From Gnetum montanum (taxonomy: Eukaryota; Streptophyta; Gnetopsida; Gnetales; Gnetaceae): a stretch of 29,721 nucleotides of DNA. The notes under the pieces are model-generated. The model did no database searches and was not told the DNA's origin. It saw only the letters and a program-made list of their open reading frames with translations. The DNA lies in assembly GCA_015680685.1 (NCBI GenBank), contig MNCI01009026.1, forward strand, positions 1,333-31,053, written 5' to 3'. Of this stretch, positions 20,672 through 29,479 are shown one piece after another (the stretch's first letter is position 1; each line of letters begins with the position of its first letter). The position numbers and the translations under genes are program-made.

Positions 20672-20863
20672 GATCGGCTCGAAGAGGATCTCCATGAGGA
20701 GGAGCCTCATAGAGAGGATCACCCCCATGAAGAGGATTTGCCCAAAGAAGATCTTCATGAGGAAGATCCTCATTAGGCGGATGTGGAGTTGGGTGAAGTA
20801 GATGGAGGTGGTAACAAGGGGGATGTGTAGCATAGCAATACTGGTCAAGGGTTTTTGTTGTAA
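20672..20863 (+). pseudogene. Antisense gene: last exon with acidic His/Glu/Asp repeats
   Basis: The exon begins in phase (GAT CGG CTC) after the acceptor TTGTAG. It encodes imperfect repeats of the type EEDLHEEEPH / HEEDLPKEDLHEEDPH, then a Gly-rich end. Stops are TAG near 20774 and 20828 and TAA at 20861-20863. The repeats are strongly acidic with regularly placed His and Pro. Confidence 0.62.
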
Positions 20864-20877
20864 TAAAAGACAATAAA
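20862..20877 (+). terminator. Poly(A) signals of the antisense gene
   Basis: Two AATAAA hexamers, at 20862-20867 and 20872-20877, follow the last exon within 50 bases, and a T-rich tract follows them. Confidence 0.5.
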
Positions 20878-20984
20878 GAATAACATTTTTTTTTGTTTTT
20901 AAGTCAGTTAATGGTGTTTGTAAAAGAAAGGTTTTAATTTTATTTTTTGAAGAAAAACACTTTGTTGGAAAGGTTACATATTTT

Positions 20985-21150
20985 AGGCCACTACAGGCTA
21001 ACAATAGTTTAAGGTCATTTCAGGCTGACGATAGTTTAAGGCCATTTCGAGCCAGGCCATCACACATGGAAAAGAATAAACAGAATTACTAGTTTTAGGC
21101 CATAGCGGGCCATAACTAGTTTAAGGCCATTTTGGGCCAGTGATAGTGAA
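20985..21150 (+). repeat. Spacer repeats between the antisense gene and protease
   Basis: About five diverged copies of AGTTTAAGGCCATTTCGGGCC-like units appear near 20980, 21007, 21035, 21093 and 21116. They are related to the spacer repeats at 3220-3600 and 7160-7450 and to those after protease in element B. Confidence 0.6.
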
Positions 21151-21329
21151 GAAGTGTAATGGTAGAAGATGTAACATGAAACGATAAAGAATGTAAATAG
21201 TATAATAGTAAGCAATATGGACCAATGAAACATGCTATGCTAACATGTTTTTTTATTAGTTCTACAGCTGATTCTTGATCATTCTTAGGTTTGGTGACAC
21301 GTATGGACGAGGAGGCTTGTTACATCACT

Positions 21330-22100
21330 CCTCTAAGCTATCATCCCCTCCTTGGAAGGGTAATTAAGCCCAAGTCAAGCTTTCATTGGCCACTGTATCG
21401 GCATGTTCAACTGTTGGGATAAGGGTTTGATCTTCAAGGATTTCAATCTCCGAACCCTATTCCATTTCTACGTTGTTGACAGCTTGAGGAGTCATCTTAT
21501 CACTGTGGATGATCACTTCCCCTCCCACATAGGGCAAGTCATCTCTTGGTGAATGGGTCATGAGATGGCCCTTAGCTAAGCCAACCAAGACCTCCCCAAG
21601 ATTAGGTTGAAGCCAGGCATCTCCTCGATAATGATGAACACTGCATTTGTGGAGAATTGATCCCCTGATACAAAGTTGATCTATACAGTTCCCTTAACTT
21701 GCACCCATGCCCCATTAAATGACTTCAAGAATGACGTTTTCATGGGATTGATTTGGTTGATCAAACCTAGTTTGTCCACTATGGGAAATGGAATGACATT
21801 GGTAGCGGCCCCATCATCTATGTGTACTCTCCGAATCCTGTACTGGCCAACCCGGATAGTGATGAACATGGATGTTGTTATCACCTAACCCTTTTCTAGG
21901 TCATCCTTAATGGGCTCATCATGGAATGTCAGTTGGAAAGGCCATGGTTGTTCAGCAACGGGGGGAAGCATGATTGAATGGATTACTTCTTCATCTACTG
22001 ACAAGCTTTCGTCCACTGGTATAGATGCTAGCATGCGAACCATGGCTTCACGATGTGATTGGGATGTCATCAGGAAGTCATATAGGCTTAACGTTGTATT
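21330..22100 (-). pseudogene. Element A protease (decayed)
   Basis: This retropepsin-type aspartic protease releases mature Gag and Pol proteins. The frame 22070-21885 (MVRMLASIPVDESLSVDEE) leads into 21884-21681, where VHIDDGAATNVIPF carries the catalytic Asp in a D-D-G-A version of the usual D-T/S-G-A. A frameshift near 21680 precedes the second half, FIIIEEMPGFNLILGRSWLA. The reading continues with stops and a hydrophilic tail to about 21330. Compared with element B, the active-site Asp is retained here. Confidence 0.82.
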
Positions 22101-24998
22101 TTTCTATTTGAGAGCCTACTTAACTTACGTAAAAGCATTAAGGAGATTATGCCCATGGTCTAGTTTTTTGTTACCCTTCTCTTCTTCCATTCATCCCAAG
22201 AGATAGATCTCTCGAGGAGGAATAGTTTCTGATTGAGGGCTATATTTTCTTGGGCAGGGAGAAGATGGCCGCATCTACGTAATGTCATCCTTTTCAGAGG
22301 AAGAAGGAGCCAAGGGCACCGAGGCTAGAGGGATAGGCTTAGGAAACCCCAGCGTAATGTAGTCCTTGGCTATTTTATTTGTCACAGGTCCTTACCCTCT
22401 CCTTGTGGGTTGAGGTTGGGGTGTTAACTTATATGTTTTCCCCTGCATAGTAGGAGTAGCTGACAACTTTGACATCCTGATGACAAAGGATGCCTTAGGT
22501 ATGGGCATGGGATGGGTTGTAGCTTTAATGACTATTGTCTATGGAACAAACATCTGAGGCGAAACTTGAAGGACAAAGGGTTGTTGCTGCGTCGTGCCCA
22601 TCGATGTCGATGGGTTTGTGAGGAGACACGCGCAACACGAAGGGTTGTTGCGGAAGTGTTGGGTCATTGCCATTTGTACCCACCACATTGATAGTATACC
22701 TTGCATTATTTGCATTCAATGGGTCTTGGTACACATGCATAAACTAGTTTTCTGGATGAACTAGACTACTGCTATCGAGGATTATCTTGCCTTGGTCAAT
22801 CATGCTTTGAATGTCATCTTTCAATAACCAACAGCAGTCCGTGTCATAACCACACAGCTGGTGGTAGTCGTAGAAATGGTCCAGCTTGAAGTTCTTGGGA
22901 ACTGGTGGTTGATTTGGTAGGGCCAAGGAGGGATTCTTGAGTAGCTCACAATGCCGTCTATGACAATTTAGAGCCTCCTTAGACACCTTCTTGTGTTGAA
23001 TGTGACCAGTTCCCAATAGTTGCTTCAGAAGTTCTGAAGGCTTAATAAGTAGAGCCATATATTTTGAGCGATCTTTATGCTCAAAATTAGGCTTTGGCTG
23101 AGACAATATCTTAGGAGCCAATGTTGTTTACTAGTCGACATTGTTTGAGCTAGCTGTAGCCTTAGCAGGTACCATAGTTGTCTTTTTGTTGTTATTTTTT
23201 TGGCCTCTTCGGCCACGGCTACTACCATTGTTACTGCAGCCTTGCCTTTGTCTTTTCTTTTGTTGTGGGCATTTTTATAGGCCATATATGCCAAGTCTTT
23301 ACTAGCCTTTGCTACCTCTTAAATGCTCTTAGTCTAAGCGAAGGCTTGGCTACGGGAGCGGGGAACGAGGTAATATAGTTTAGACTTAATAAAGTCGTTG
23401 ACTACCCCCTTGAAAATTGCCAATAGATGGACCTCCGCGATGGGCTCACGAATTTCATTCAAGGTGGCACTCCACCATTGTATAAAATTTTGGACCGATT
23501 CGAGCAGATCCTGCTTAACTCCCATTAACTGGTCCAGCGTGACCTCTAGTTTTAGGTTGTATTTGAAACAGGTCATGAACTGAGTCAGCAGCACTTCCAA
23601 GGTCGAGATGGAAGAGGGTGGAAGTGCATGATACCAATCCAAAGCTTTACCTATTAGGAGCATAGAAAAAACATGGATAATGGTATCTGGCCATTATTTT
23701 AGCAACAATGACTTTGACCTAAAGGTAACGAAATGAGCATTGGGATCACCTTCCCCATTGTATTTTGTGAAATGGGGAAGTGACATCCTAGGAGGTAATG
23801 ACAAGATGGGAACTGCTGGACTGATAGGATCATCATGGTAGAAATCCATGACCTGTACTGCATCGGAACTGATAGCTTTGAGGCATTTAACCTCTTCTGT
23901 AAGGGTCTGAATAAGCTAGAAGGCTTGATCTAGACCTAAGGATGAAGAGGTTGGCTGTGGAATAAGAGGTGGAGCCACGACTGGTGGCAGGATAGGAGCA
24001 GCAGCATGGCCTGTGGGCGATGCTGGTGGAACTTTCCTTACGGGTAGTACTGCCTGTGTCATCCACCACCTGGTAGGTGGTGCTGGCGGGGCGACAACCG
24101 TCGATTGTGCCATAGGAGGTGGCATAGACAATGATCTTGTAGTTAGATTTACCGCCTGCAGGACCTGGTGTTGATGATGAGAAAAATGGAACATCTATGT
24201 AGGCTATGCAATAGGGGGTAATGTATTTGGAGCCCACCACACAGTAGGGGTAGGTCCTACCACTGATGGTGGAGTGGGAGCGAAAGCTAGAATGGATGCA
24301 AAAGCTGTGTATAATTGTGAAGTTGGTAGTGTGTGCACATATGGTAATGTAGGTGTAAGTACGCAATGCCATGGGTTGGCTGACTATGACTTTGGAGGAA
24401 TGGACTATAAAGGAATAACATCTGGAAAGGAAGCCAGAGAGAAGAAATGCTGATGTGAAAAATATGCAACATGGTTGGCGGTAGATAATAATAAAAGCAT
24501 GGTGACCATAAAAAGTGGATTGTCATGGGACACTATGGAGGGAGGAGCCATAACAATGCTAGCGTGATTGCCTTCCTTAGAGTGGGAATCTAGGTCCTCC
24601 TGCCCATCATGAGATGCTTCATCATAAAACATCACATCTTCTTCTTTCATTGATGCCCTAGCCATTAATAGGTGATCCAGGATCCACTGTTGCCGATTTT
24701 TTAGGGGTATGGAAGCGTTAGGTGAAGCAAAAAATTCCTTCCTGTTACAGTATATGAACTTGTATTCACGTTTCTCTTTGAGTTCCTGTGGGTACATAGG
24801 CAGATTCACCATAAGTTTGGCACAAAGGAAGTTGTAATGTTCTGTGTGTTGAGTGTGCCCCTCAGGCTCTTTATTTTGAATCCTGAGGTACTGACGTGGC
24901 CGCACTGGACTGGTCGATGCCTCGATAGCAGCAAGCATAGCCTACATCGTTAAGGGACTTTTGAGACTAGCGGTGGAAACAGCGGTGGTTGTAGCCAT
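22101..24998 (-). pseudogene. gag: Element A gag (decayed)
   Basis: The likely start is the ATG at 24996-24998 (MATTTAVSTAS), because an open reading continues from it into the conserved N-terminal block after one TAG. That block (24938-24405) contains EHYNFLCAKLMVNLP and KEKREYKFIY, as in B. A Pro/Thr/Ala-rich linker spans about 24400-23900. The gag core is about 23850-23330 (LIGKALDWYHALPPSSISTL, FKYNLKLEVTLDQLMGVKQD). A basic region precedes a zinc-knuckle-like stretch near 22880-22830 (FYDYHQLCGYDTDCC), in which the expected CxxH start is Tyr-Asp-Tyr-His. Most stops are TAG. Frameshifts occur in the linker and after about 23200. The product would assemble cytoplasmic particles. Confidence 0.84.
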
Positions 24999-25218
24999 TC
25001 TCTACATAGCTAGAAGCTAACGCTAATAGGGATAAAGATCATAAAGGCAAAAGTGGGCTAAAGGCAAATGTGGGCTTTCTGTCCTGCTGGATTCTAGAGG
25101 AATCATCGAGGCTACCGATATGTACCACACAATCATGTAAACAACCACAAAGGTATCACATTTATGCTAGTTGATAATGGGTACAGATAGGTTATAGGAC
25201 TACCCACAAAATGCAGAT
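24999..25218 (-). other. Short leader of element A
   Basis: About 220 bases between the primer site and gag, without tandem repeats, in contrast to the 34-base array in element B. Confidence 0.55.
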
Positions 25219-25246
25219 CGGAGGTTCAACCCTCCTTCTAGCACCA
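25219..25246 (-). promoter_or_regulatory. Extended primer-binding site of element A (tRNA-Asn type)
   Basis: The minus strand reads TGGTGCTAGAAGGAGGG, the same core as in B, six bases inside the LTR. The match to the remembered plant tRNA-Asn(GUU) 3' end continues through the T arm to CGGAGG, giving about 28 bases with a one-base gap and two G-to-A differences. Ordinary primer sites are 12-18 bases. Confidence 0.78.
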
Positions 25247-25943
25247 GAAAATTGTAACGACAGAAAACGTTGGTTGCTGGAAACAACAGGAGGATTTCTG
25301 TGTACATAGTTTCAACCCCAGATCTGTGTGAGGGCCATGCTAGAGAAAATGAATCCAAGGTGCCTTGAACAGTCTTGTCAATCAGATAGAGACTTAGTTA
25401 GTCAGTAAATTTGTTAATGATCGTGTAATGAGATGACGATTTGATGTGCGAACGTAATACCAATTGACGAGAAAAATGAGATCTACTCCAAGATTAGATC
25501 TTGAAGGCAATGAAAATGATGTAAACTATGCAAAAAAACTATAAAAATTAATGTGAACAAGATGCAATGATTCAAATTTAGAAAATGCACAATCCCGAGA
25601 TCTGGGATCTATCTTATGGACAAATATGATAAATACAATGGGATTTGCAAGTGGACTCCGGTTTGGACAAAGTATACGTGACCAACAAGAAGCTATTTAG
25701 AGATTAAATAAGCAAAAGGCCAATCTACCTTGTTCACTTGCCAATATGGGTGCAAGGGAGTTAGGCTCGAAGAAAAATGTTTGCTAACTTGCAATCTCTA
25801 GCCAAAAAGCTTCTCTCTATCACCGTCGATACTCTTGCCAACTTTTGTCAACTGCCTCAAATTTTTTGACCTCTCGTTTTTGTATCTTTTCCAACTTACC
25901 AACCAATTAACCATTTTTTCCAACCCTTTGAGCATTGTCTATT

Positions 25944-25957
25944 GGGGTATTTATAGG
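25944..25957 (-). promoter_or_regulatory. TATA box of the element A promoter
   Basis: The minus strand reads CCTATAAATACCCC, conserved in both LTRs. Transcription toward gag would start about 30 bases downstream, near 25915. Confidence 0.65.
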
Positions 25958-26278
25958 AGTAGGGTTTGGAGAAGAATGTGGTTTAGATGATGCATGTCCT
26001 AGGCCCATAGAATGTCGTTGACCTAGCATGCTGTAGTTGAAGCTTGTGATGCTATGCTATGCTACGCTTTGAAGCATAGCATAACATAACCACCCTAAAA
26101 AAGAGAAGCAATTTTTAACCTTGTCTTTCGTGTTGAAGGATTTCAAGATCTTCAGTGAAAAAGAATAAACTGTCCCGCAGCTACACTGCGATACGCTGGG
26201 AAGCATATTGTGGTGTAATGACTGCTACTATTTGAATTTTGCTGTCCATGTTGTCGCGGCTATATCAATTGTGCTGTT

Positions 26279-26322
26279 TGCGTTACGTTGCGCTACATTG
26301 CATAGCGTAACGTGGCGTAACA
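26279..26322. repeat. Long imperfect palindrome in U3 of the A 5' LTR
   Basis: GCGTTACGTTGCGCTAC and a downstream GCGTAACGTGGCGTAAC form opposed arms around ATTGCATA. The other LTR keeps only part of it (about 1836-1862). It is one of several hairpin-prone sites with GCTACGC/GCGTAGC cores in this LTR. Confidence 0.55.
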
Positions 26323-26693
26323 CTCAAAAAATTAAAGTTTTGAAACATGGTTAACTTGCAAAGTTGAAGTGTTTTCACCGTGCATCCCTTGTTTTGTTTT
26401 GTCCTCCTGAAGTATGCTATGCTGAGCTGCGTAGCATAGTGTAGCAGGTCCTCAGCCAAAGAAAAACTTGCTGAGATGTGCAACTGTTTTCAGTGCTTCC
26501 ATCACTCGGATGTCTTGACGCTACACTTGTGGGAATCCTTGCCTAAACTTCAAGACTTTGCTAAATCATCGAGGTCTTGAAATTTCATAGTGTTTCAACT
26601 CTAACATCTAATTAGTTACAAATCAAACTAAATTATATACACATTTTGGTAATCATTTATAGTTTCTAACTTATATTTTTTAATTTATTTTAG

Positions 26694-26801
26694 GTTTGTA
26701 ATTTCAAGACCAACATACTTCAATTACATTGGTATTTGACAATCGAAGCTATAAGAAACAATAGTCAATGAACTCATAATTATGAGGATTTTTTTAATAA
26801 G
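26694..26801 (+). pseudogene. Probable exon of the interrupted host gene (right part)
   Basis: A 108-base segment sits between the acceptor TTATTTTAG (to 26693) and the donor GTATCT (26802). Its frame reads FVISRPTYFNYIGI and ETIVNELIIMRIFLI with two stops. Length and boundaries fit an internal exon. Product unrecognised. Confidence 0.42.
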
Positions 26802-27528
26802 GTATCTTTTTAGTAAATTAAGATATTTTCTTCCATATGTTCTCAATTTCATTTATGTACATTTCCTTAAATAACAAATTTTACCTTCATGTCAATAAAA
26901 AACAACAATTATGTAATAGCATAAAGATGAACTACTACATGTATTTGGAATAGATGCGTTAAATCTAGCTGACAAAATGAAATAAGAAACCATTGTGCTT
27001 CTAAAATCCAACATAGTGTTGTACGACCAACATCAAGAACAATTGTTACAAATCAAGTATTCTAAAAAAAAACTAGAAATAATTACAAGAGTTATATTTC
27101 AAAATTGTTAAATTTACTAACTCTCAAGTTTTTCAATATACGAATGAGTTTCAACACAATTTAGGGTTCAATTTTTAAAAATTGATGATGTTAGAGAGCA
27201 TGTAAGAATTGGACATTGTGTTTGAAGAAGTTTGTAAAGAAAATTTAACTCCACAAAGAATAATAGCTCTAATGCATCAAAATATCCAAATTTAATAGAA
27301 ACAGAACCATACACTTATTGAAGCCACTTAAACCAAAGTGAAAATTGGAAAATAGTTTGGATAAATGAGGATCTTACTTGGAAGAAACTTGCAAAAAGGA
27401 CTAAACAATAAAAAAAGATTAAAGGCACCTTGTAAAAATGGTTTTGTAGCATACCTAAATACTAGCAACATGGTAGTAATGACAAATAAGTAGTATTCCA
27501 AAAATTATATTCAAAAATATATATATAG
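26802..27528. other. AT-rich presumed intron
   Basis: I see no convincing coding frame, repeat or RNA. It ends at an acceptor-like ATATATATAG (27519-27528). Confidence 0.35.
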
Positions 27529-28740
27529 GCCCTTTAAAGTGTGGATTTCTTAATATAGATAGTGGAATTCTAAATAAAATTATTTCATTTAATAACATTA
27601 GTTTCTTTGATAGCTTTGATGTTTTTGATTTTGTTAAGCCTTGGGAAGATGTTGGTTCTATTGGACTTCCTAGATTCATTAAATTATTTACAAGAGACAT
27701 AAGAGTAGGGTGAAGAGGTAGAGCTACTAGTGGCAATGTATTGTTAGTGAGGAAATTTCTTGAAAATTATTTGATTTAGAAAAAAATCAATGATAATAAA
27801 TAATACATTTGGCTAAAAATATTATAACATCATGGTTCATATGTTATTTTTGCCTAAGAGATGCTACATTTTAGGATATGATAGAGTTATTTTTTTATCA
27901 TTCTTTTCATTTCTATGGTAGAGATATTGTACAATTTTCAGCAAAAGACTCAATGTTTATTTATGAAATTTTAATGCAAGGATGGGTTCATAGGAAATAA
28001 AAATTATTTGCCAATAACATGATGTTGATAGGTCAAGAATTATTAAAGATCACATCTAAAGACACCATTCTACATATGTTAATATTAATAAGATGGGTTA
28101 ACAACTATTTAAAAAGAAAAAAAAATTGTTAACTTCTTATCTATAATGACCTTGCTAGAATTCCTCAATCTTCATCCTTTACTTTCACATGATCTCAAGG
28201 TAACTCTTGCATTCATTCAATTTTATGTTTTTATGAAGACATTGAATTTAATAAGGAGTTAAAATTTGAAGAAGATTTAGTGGATTCTTACCATTATCAT
28301 GTTAGATTTTTATTGCAAGTTGTAATTTTTTTTAGGCAAAAAGAAATAGGAACAAAAACAATTTAGTACAAAATCATCCTATTTTTCAAGGAAAAATATA
28401 TGTATGTAGAACATAACAAATGGACTCTTGAAAGGCAATATAAAGAGCTTGAGCAAATTTTACTTACAAAAATTAAGAAAGTTGTATGTTTACAATAACA
28501 GAGTGCTAAGAAGACTTGCTTTGATAAGGACTACATGTAGACTAGATAGAATATTAAGAATGCAAACAAAAAACATAGACAAAGTTTAGTTAAGACACAT
28601 AAATGATTGATTATAATCATTAGTAAATTTATCAGTGACAAACACCAAGAATATTTTGCTTACATCATTAAAATGGAGCTTAGATATTTTTGCTAGAATA
28701 TACTCCTAAGCTATTGTACAATCATTAGTTTTATAATCCC
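27529..28740 (+). pseudogene. Large exon of an unrecognised host gene, with stops
   Basis: From the acceptor at 27528 the frame reads DSFDVFDFVKPWEDVGSIGL and PRFIKLFTRDIRVG, and continues to about 27785. After a frameshift near 27790-27810, one frame persists for about 300 codons to 28740 (GRDIVQFSAKDSMFIYEILM, ILHMLILIRWVNNYL, DSYHYHVRFLLQVVIFFRQK, KWTLERQYKELEQILLTKIK), with about ten stops. So long a protein-like frame in 70% AT sequence is unlikely by chance. No transposon motif (RT, integrase, gag, transposase) is visible, so this is probably a conventional gene, now dead. It is mostly helical and mixed charged and aromatic. The family is unknown to me. Confidence 0.6.
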
Positions 28741-29250
28741 TTAAGACCATTTGTAACTACTTTTACTTAATTAGTAATTAAAAAGTGTGATTTTTTACCC
28801 ATGAAAAATCATAACCTTTTTACAAAATATTAACAACCAACATCCAAGTTATAAAGATAAGAATGAAAAATTGTGGAAGTGAAAAGAATGTGTATGAAGA
28901 ACTAAAGAAGAAGAAGAAGCAATGAATCAACAAAGATAAGAACATCAATGAACAATACATATCATGATGTATGAAGAAACCAAAGCAACTAGTAACTTAG
29001 AGATAAGAACTAGACATTACGAAATAAAAATTTCATAATGACAATCTCTAAGCATGAAAACAAAAAGGTTAAAGAAGTGACTCGTAACAAAGAAGTGTTG
29101 TAGGAGACAAAAGCAATCCCTGTAGCATATGATCTAGTTTCATTAAGAAGAAGAGAAAGTCCAAGTTGTGCCATACATAGCCTAGTATAATTTCTTAAAT
29201 AAGAAGACAAGGTGATTTGGAAAGTTACAATGGTTAAGAAAGAAAAATAC
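28741..29250. other. AT-rich region, possibly the upstream part of a copia LTR
   Basis: No coding frame is supported. The 5' boundary of the LTR that ends at 29467 should lie here or further left, but no unambiguous TGTT start with a purine tract is visible. Confidence 0.3.
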
Positions 29251-29467
29251 TTATAAAGAGGTATTTTGTAAAATCTAGAAAATTAAGATAGTAACATGTA
29301 AAGATGAGATAAGTTAAGTTTCCAATGAACTAGCCAAAATTCAAGAAATTCCAAAAGATGCTACCAAGAATTCCAAACAAGTAGTTAAGAAGAATAATAC
29401 ATATTATTAAGAGTTAGATTCTTGGATAATTAGATTTTTCCAAGCAATGTAAAACCAAACTCTAACA
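29251..29467 (+). repeat. 3' part of a Ty1/copia-type LTR
   Basis: TTATAAAG (29251-29258) resembles a TATA box. The segment ends CTCTAACA at 29467, directly followed by an initiator-Met primer site. This combination is typical of plant copia LTR ends. Only this LTR and the first 250 bases of the internal region fall in the window. Confidence 0.5.
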
Positions 29468-29479
29468 TGGTATCAAAGC
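29468..29479 (+). promoter_or_regulatory. Primer-binding site, initiator tRNA-Met type
   Basis: TGGTATCAAAGC differs by one base from TGGTATCAGAGC, the usual complement of plant initiator tRNA-Met used by copia elements. It abuts the LTR end ACA. Confidence 0.6.

Larger units (their letters stand above)
16600..20880 (+). pseudogene. Antisense multi-exon gene carried inside element A (decayed, product unknown)
   Basis: This gene is on the strand opposite to A's gag and pol. Exon-like open segments run to about 16726, 17280-17400, 17460-17728, 17815-18089, 18200-19073, 19192-19488, 19550-19687, 19773-20592 and 20672-20830. Clear introns with matching phase are 17729-17814, 18090-18199 and 20593-20671. 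Other good sites are GTAAGT at 16727, GTATGT at 19688 and an AG at 19772. Two AATAAA signals follow at 20862 and 20872. The product would exceed 800 residues: a globular N-terminal half, a coiled-coil part and an acidic tail. Most of about 20 in-frame stops are TAG. Frameshifts occur near 17640 and 19835. I do not recognise the family. Antisense extra ORFs are known in Tat-lineage elements, though usually not between protease and RT. Capture of a host gene is an alternative. Confidence 0.68.
796..26597 (-). mobile_element. Element A: Ty3/gypsy (Tat-type) LTR retrotransposon, nested host of element B
   Basis: Two direct repeats (796-2136 and 25253-26597), each TG...CA on the element strand, bound the element. 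A primer-binding site adjoins the right LTR and a polypurine tract adjoins the left LTR, so it reads right to left. Gag and protease lie at 24998-21330 and RT, RNase H and integrase at 7079-3603, the gypsy order. A second RNase H after the RT-linked one is characteristic of the Tat lineage. The flanking pentamers, TCTCT at 791-795 and ACTCT at 26598-26602, match at four of five positions and fit a decayed target-site duplication. Removing element B (8961 bp) leaves about 16.8 kb. By eye the LTRs differ by about 10% over a 250-base sample, mostly transitions, so the element is old. Confidence 0.9.
25253..26597 (-). repeat. 5' LTR of element A
   Basis: The 1345-base partner of 796-2136 begins TGAAACACTATG at 26597 on the element strand and ends GTTACA at 25253. 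The TATA box is at 25944-25957, so U3 is about 640 bases. Inverted repeats built from CTATGCTACGC and GCGTTACG motifs lie at 26045-26090, 26279-26322 and 26410-26445, in U3 upstream of the TATA box. Confidence 0.92.

Noticed and set aside
25219-25246. Possible tRNA gene fragment
   Set aside because: Only the 3' half is present and it lies exactly at the primer-binding position beside the LTR, so it is a primer site.
27455-27736. Minus-strand open frame of 93 codons
   Set aside because: It is the shadow of the plus-strand exon-like frame at 27529-27785, whose translation is more protein-like and has an acceptor site.
27189-29467. TGTTAGAG at 27189 as start of the copia LTR ending CTCTAACA at 29467
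   Set aside because: The termini would be inverted repeats, but the resulting 2.3 kb LTR would contain the long pseudogene exon. No purine tract precedes it, so the match is probably chance.
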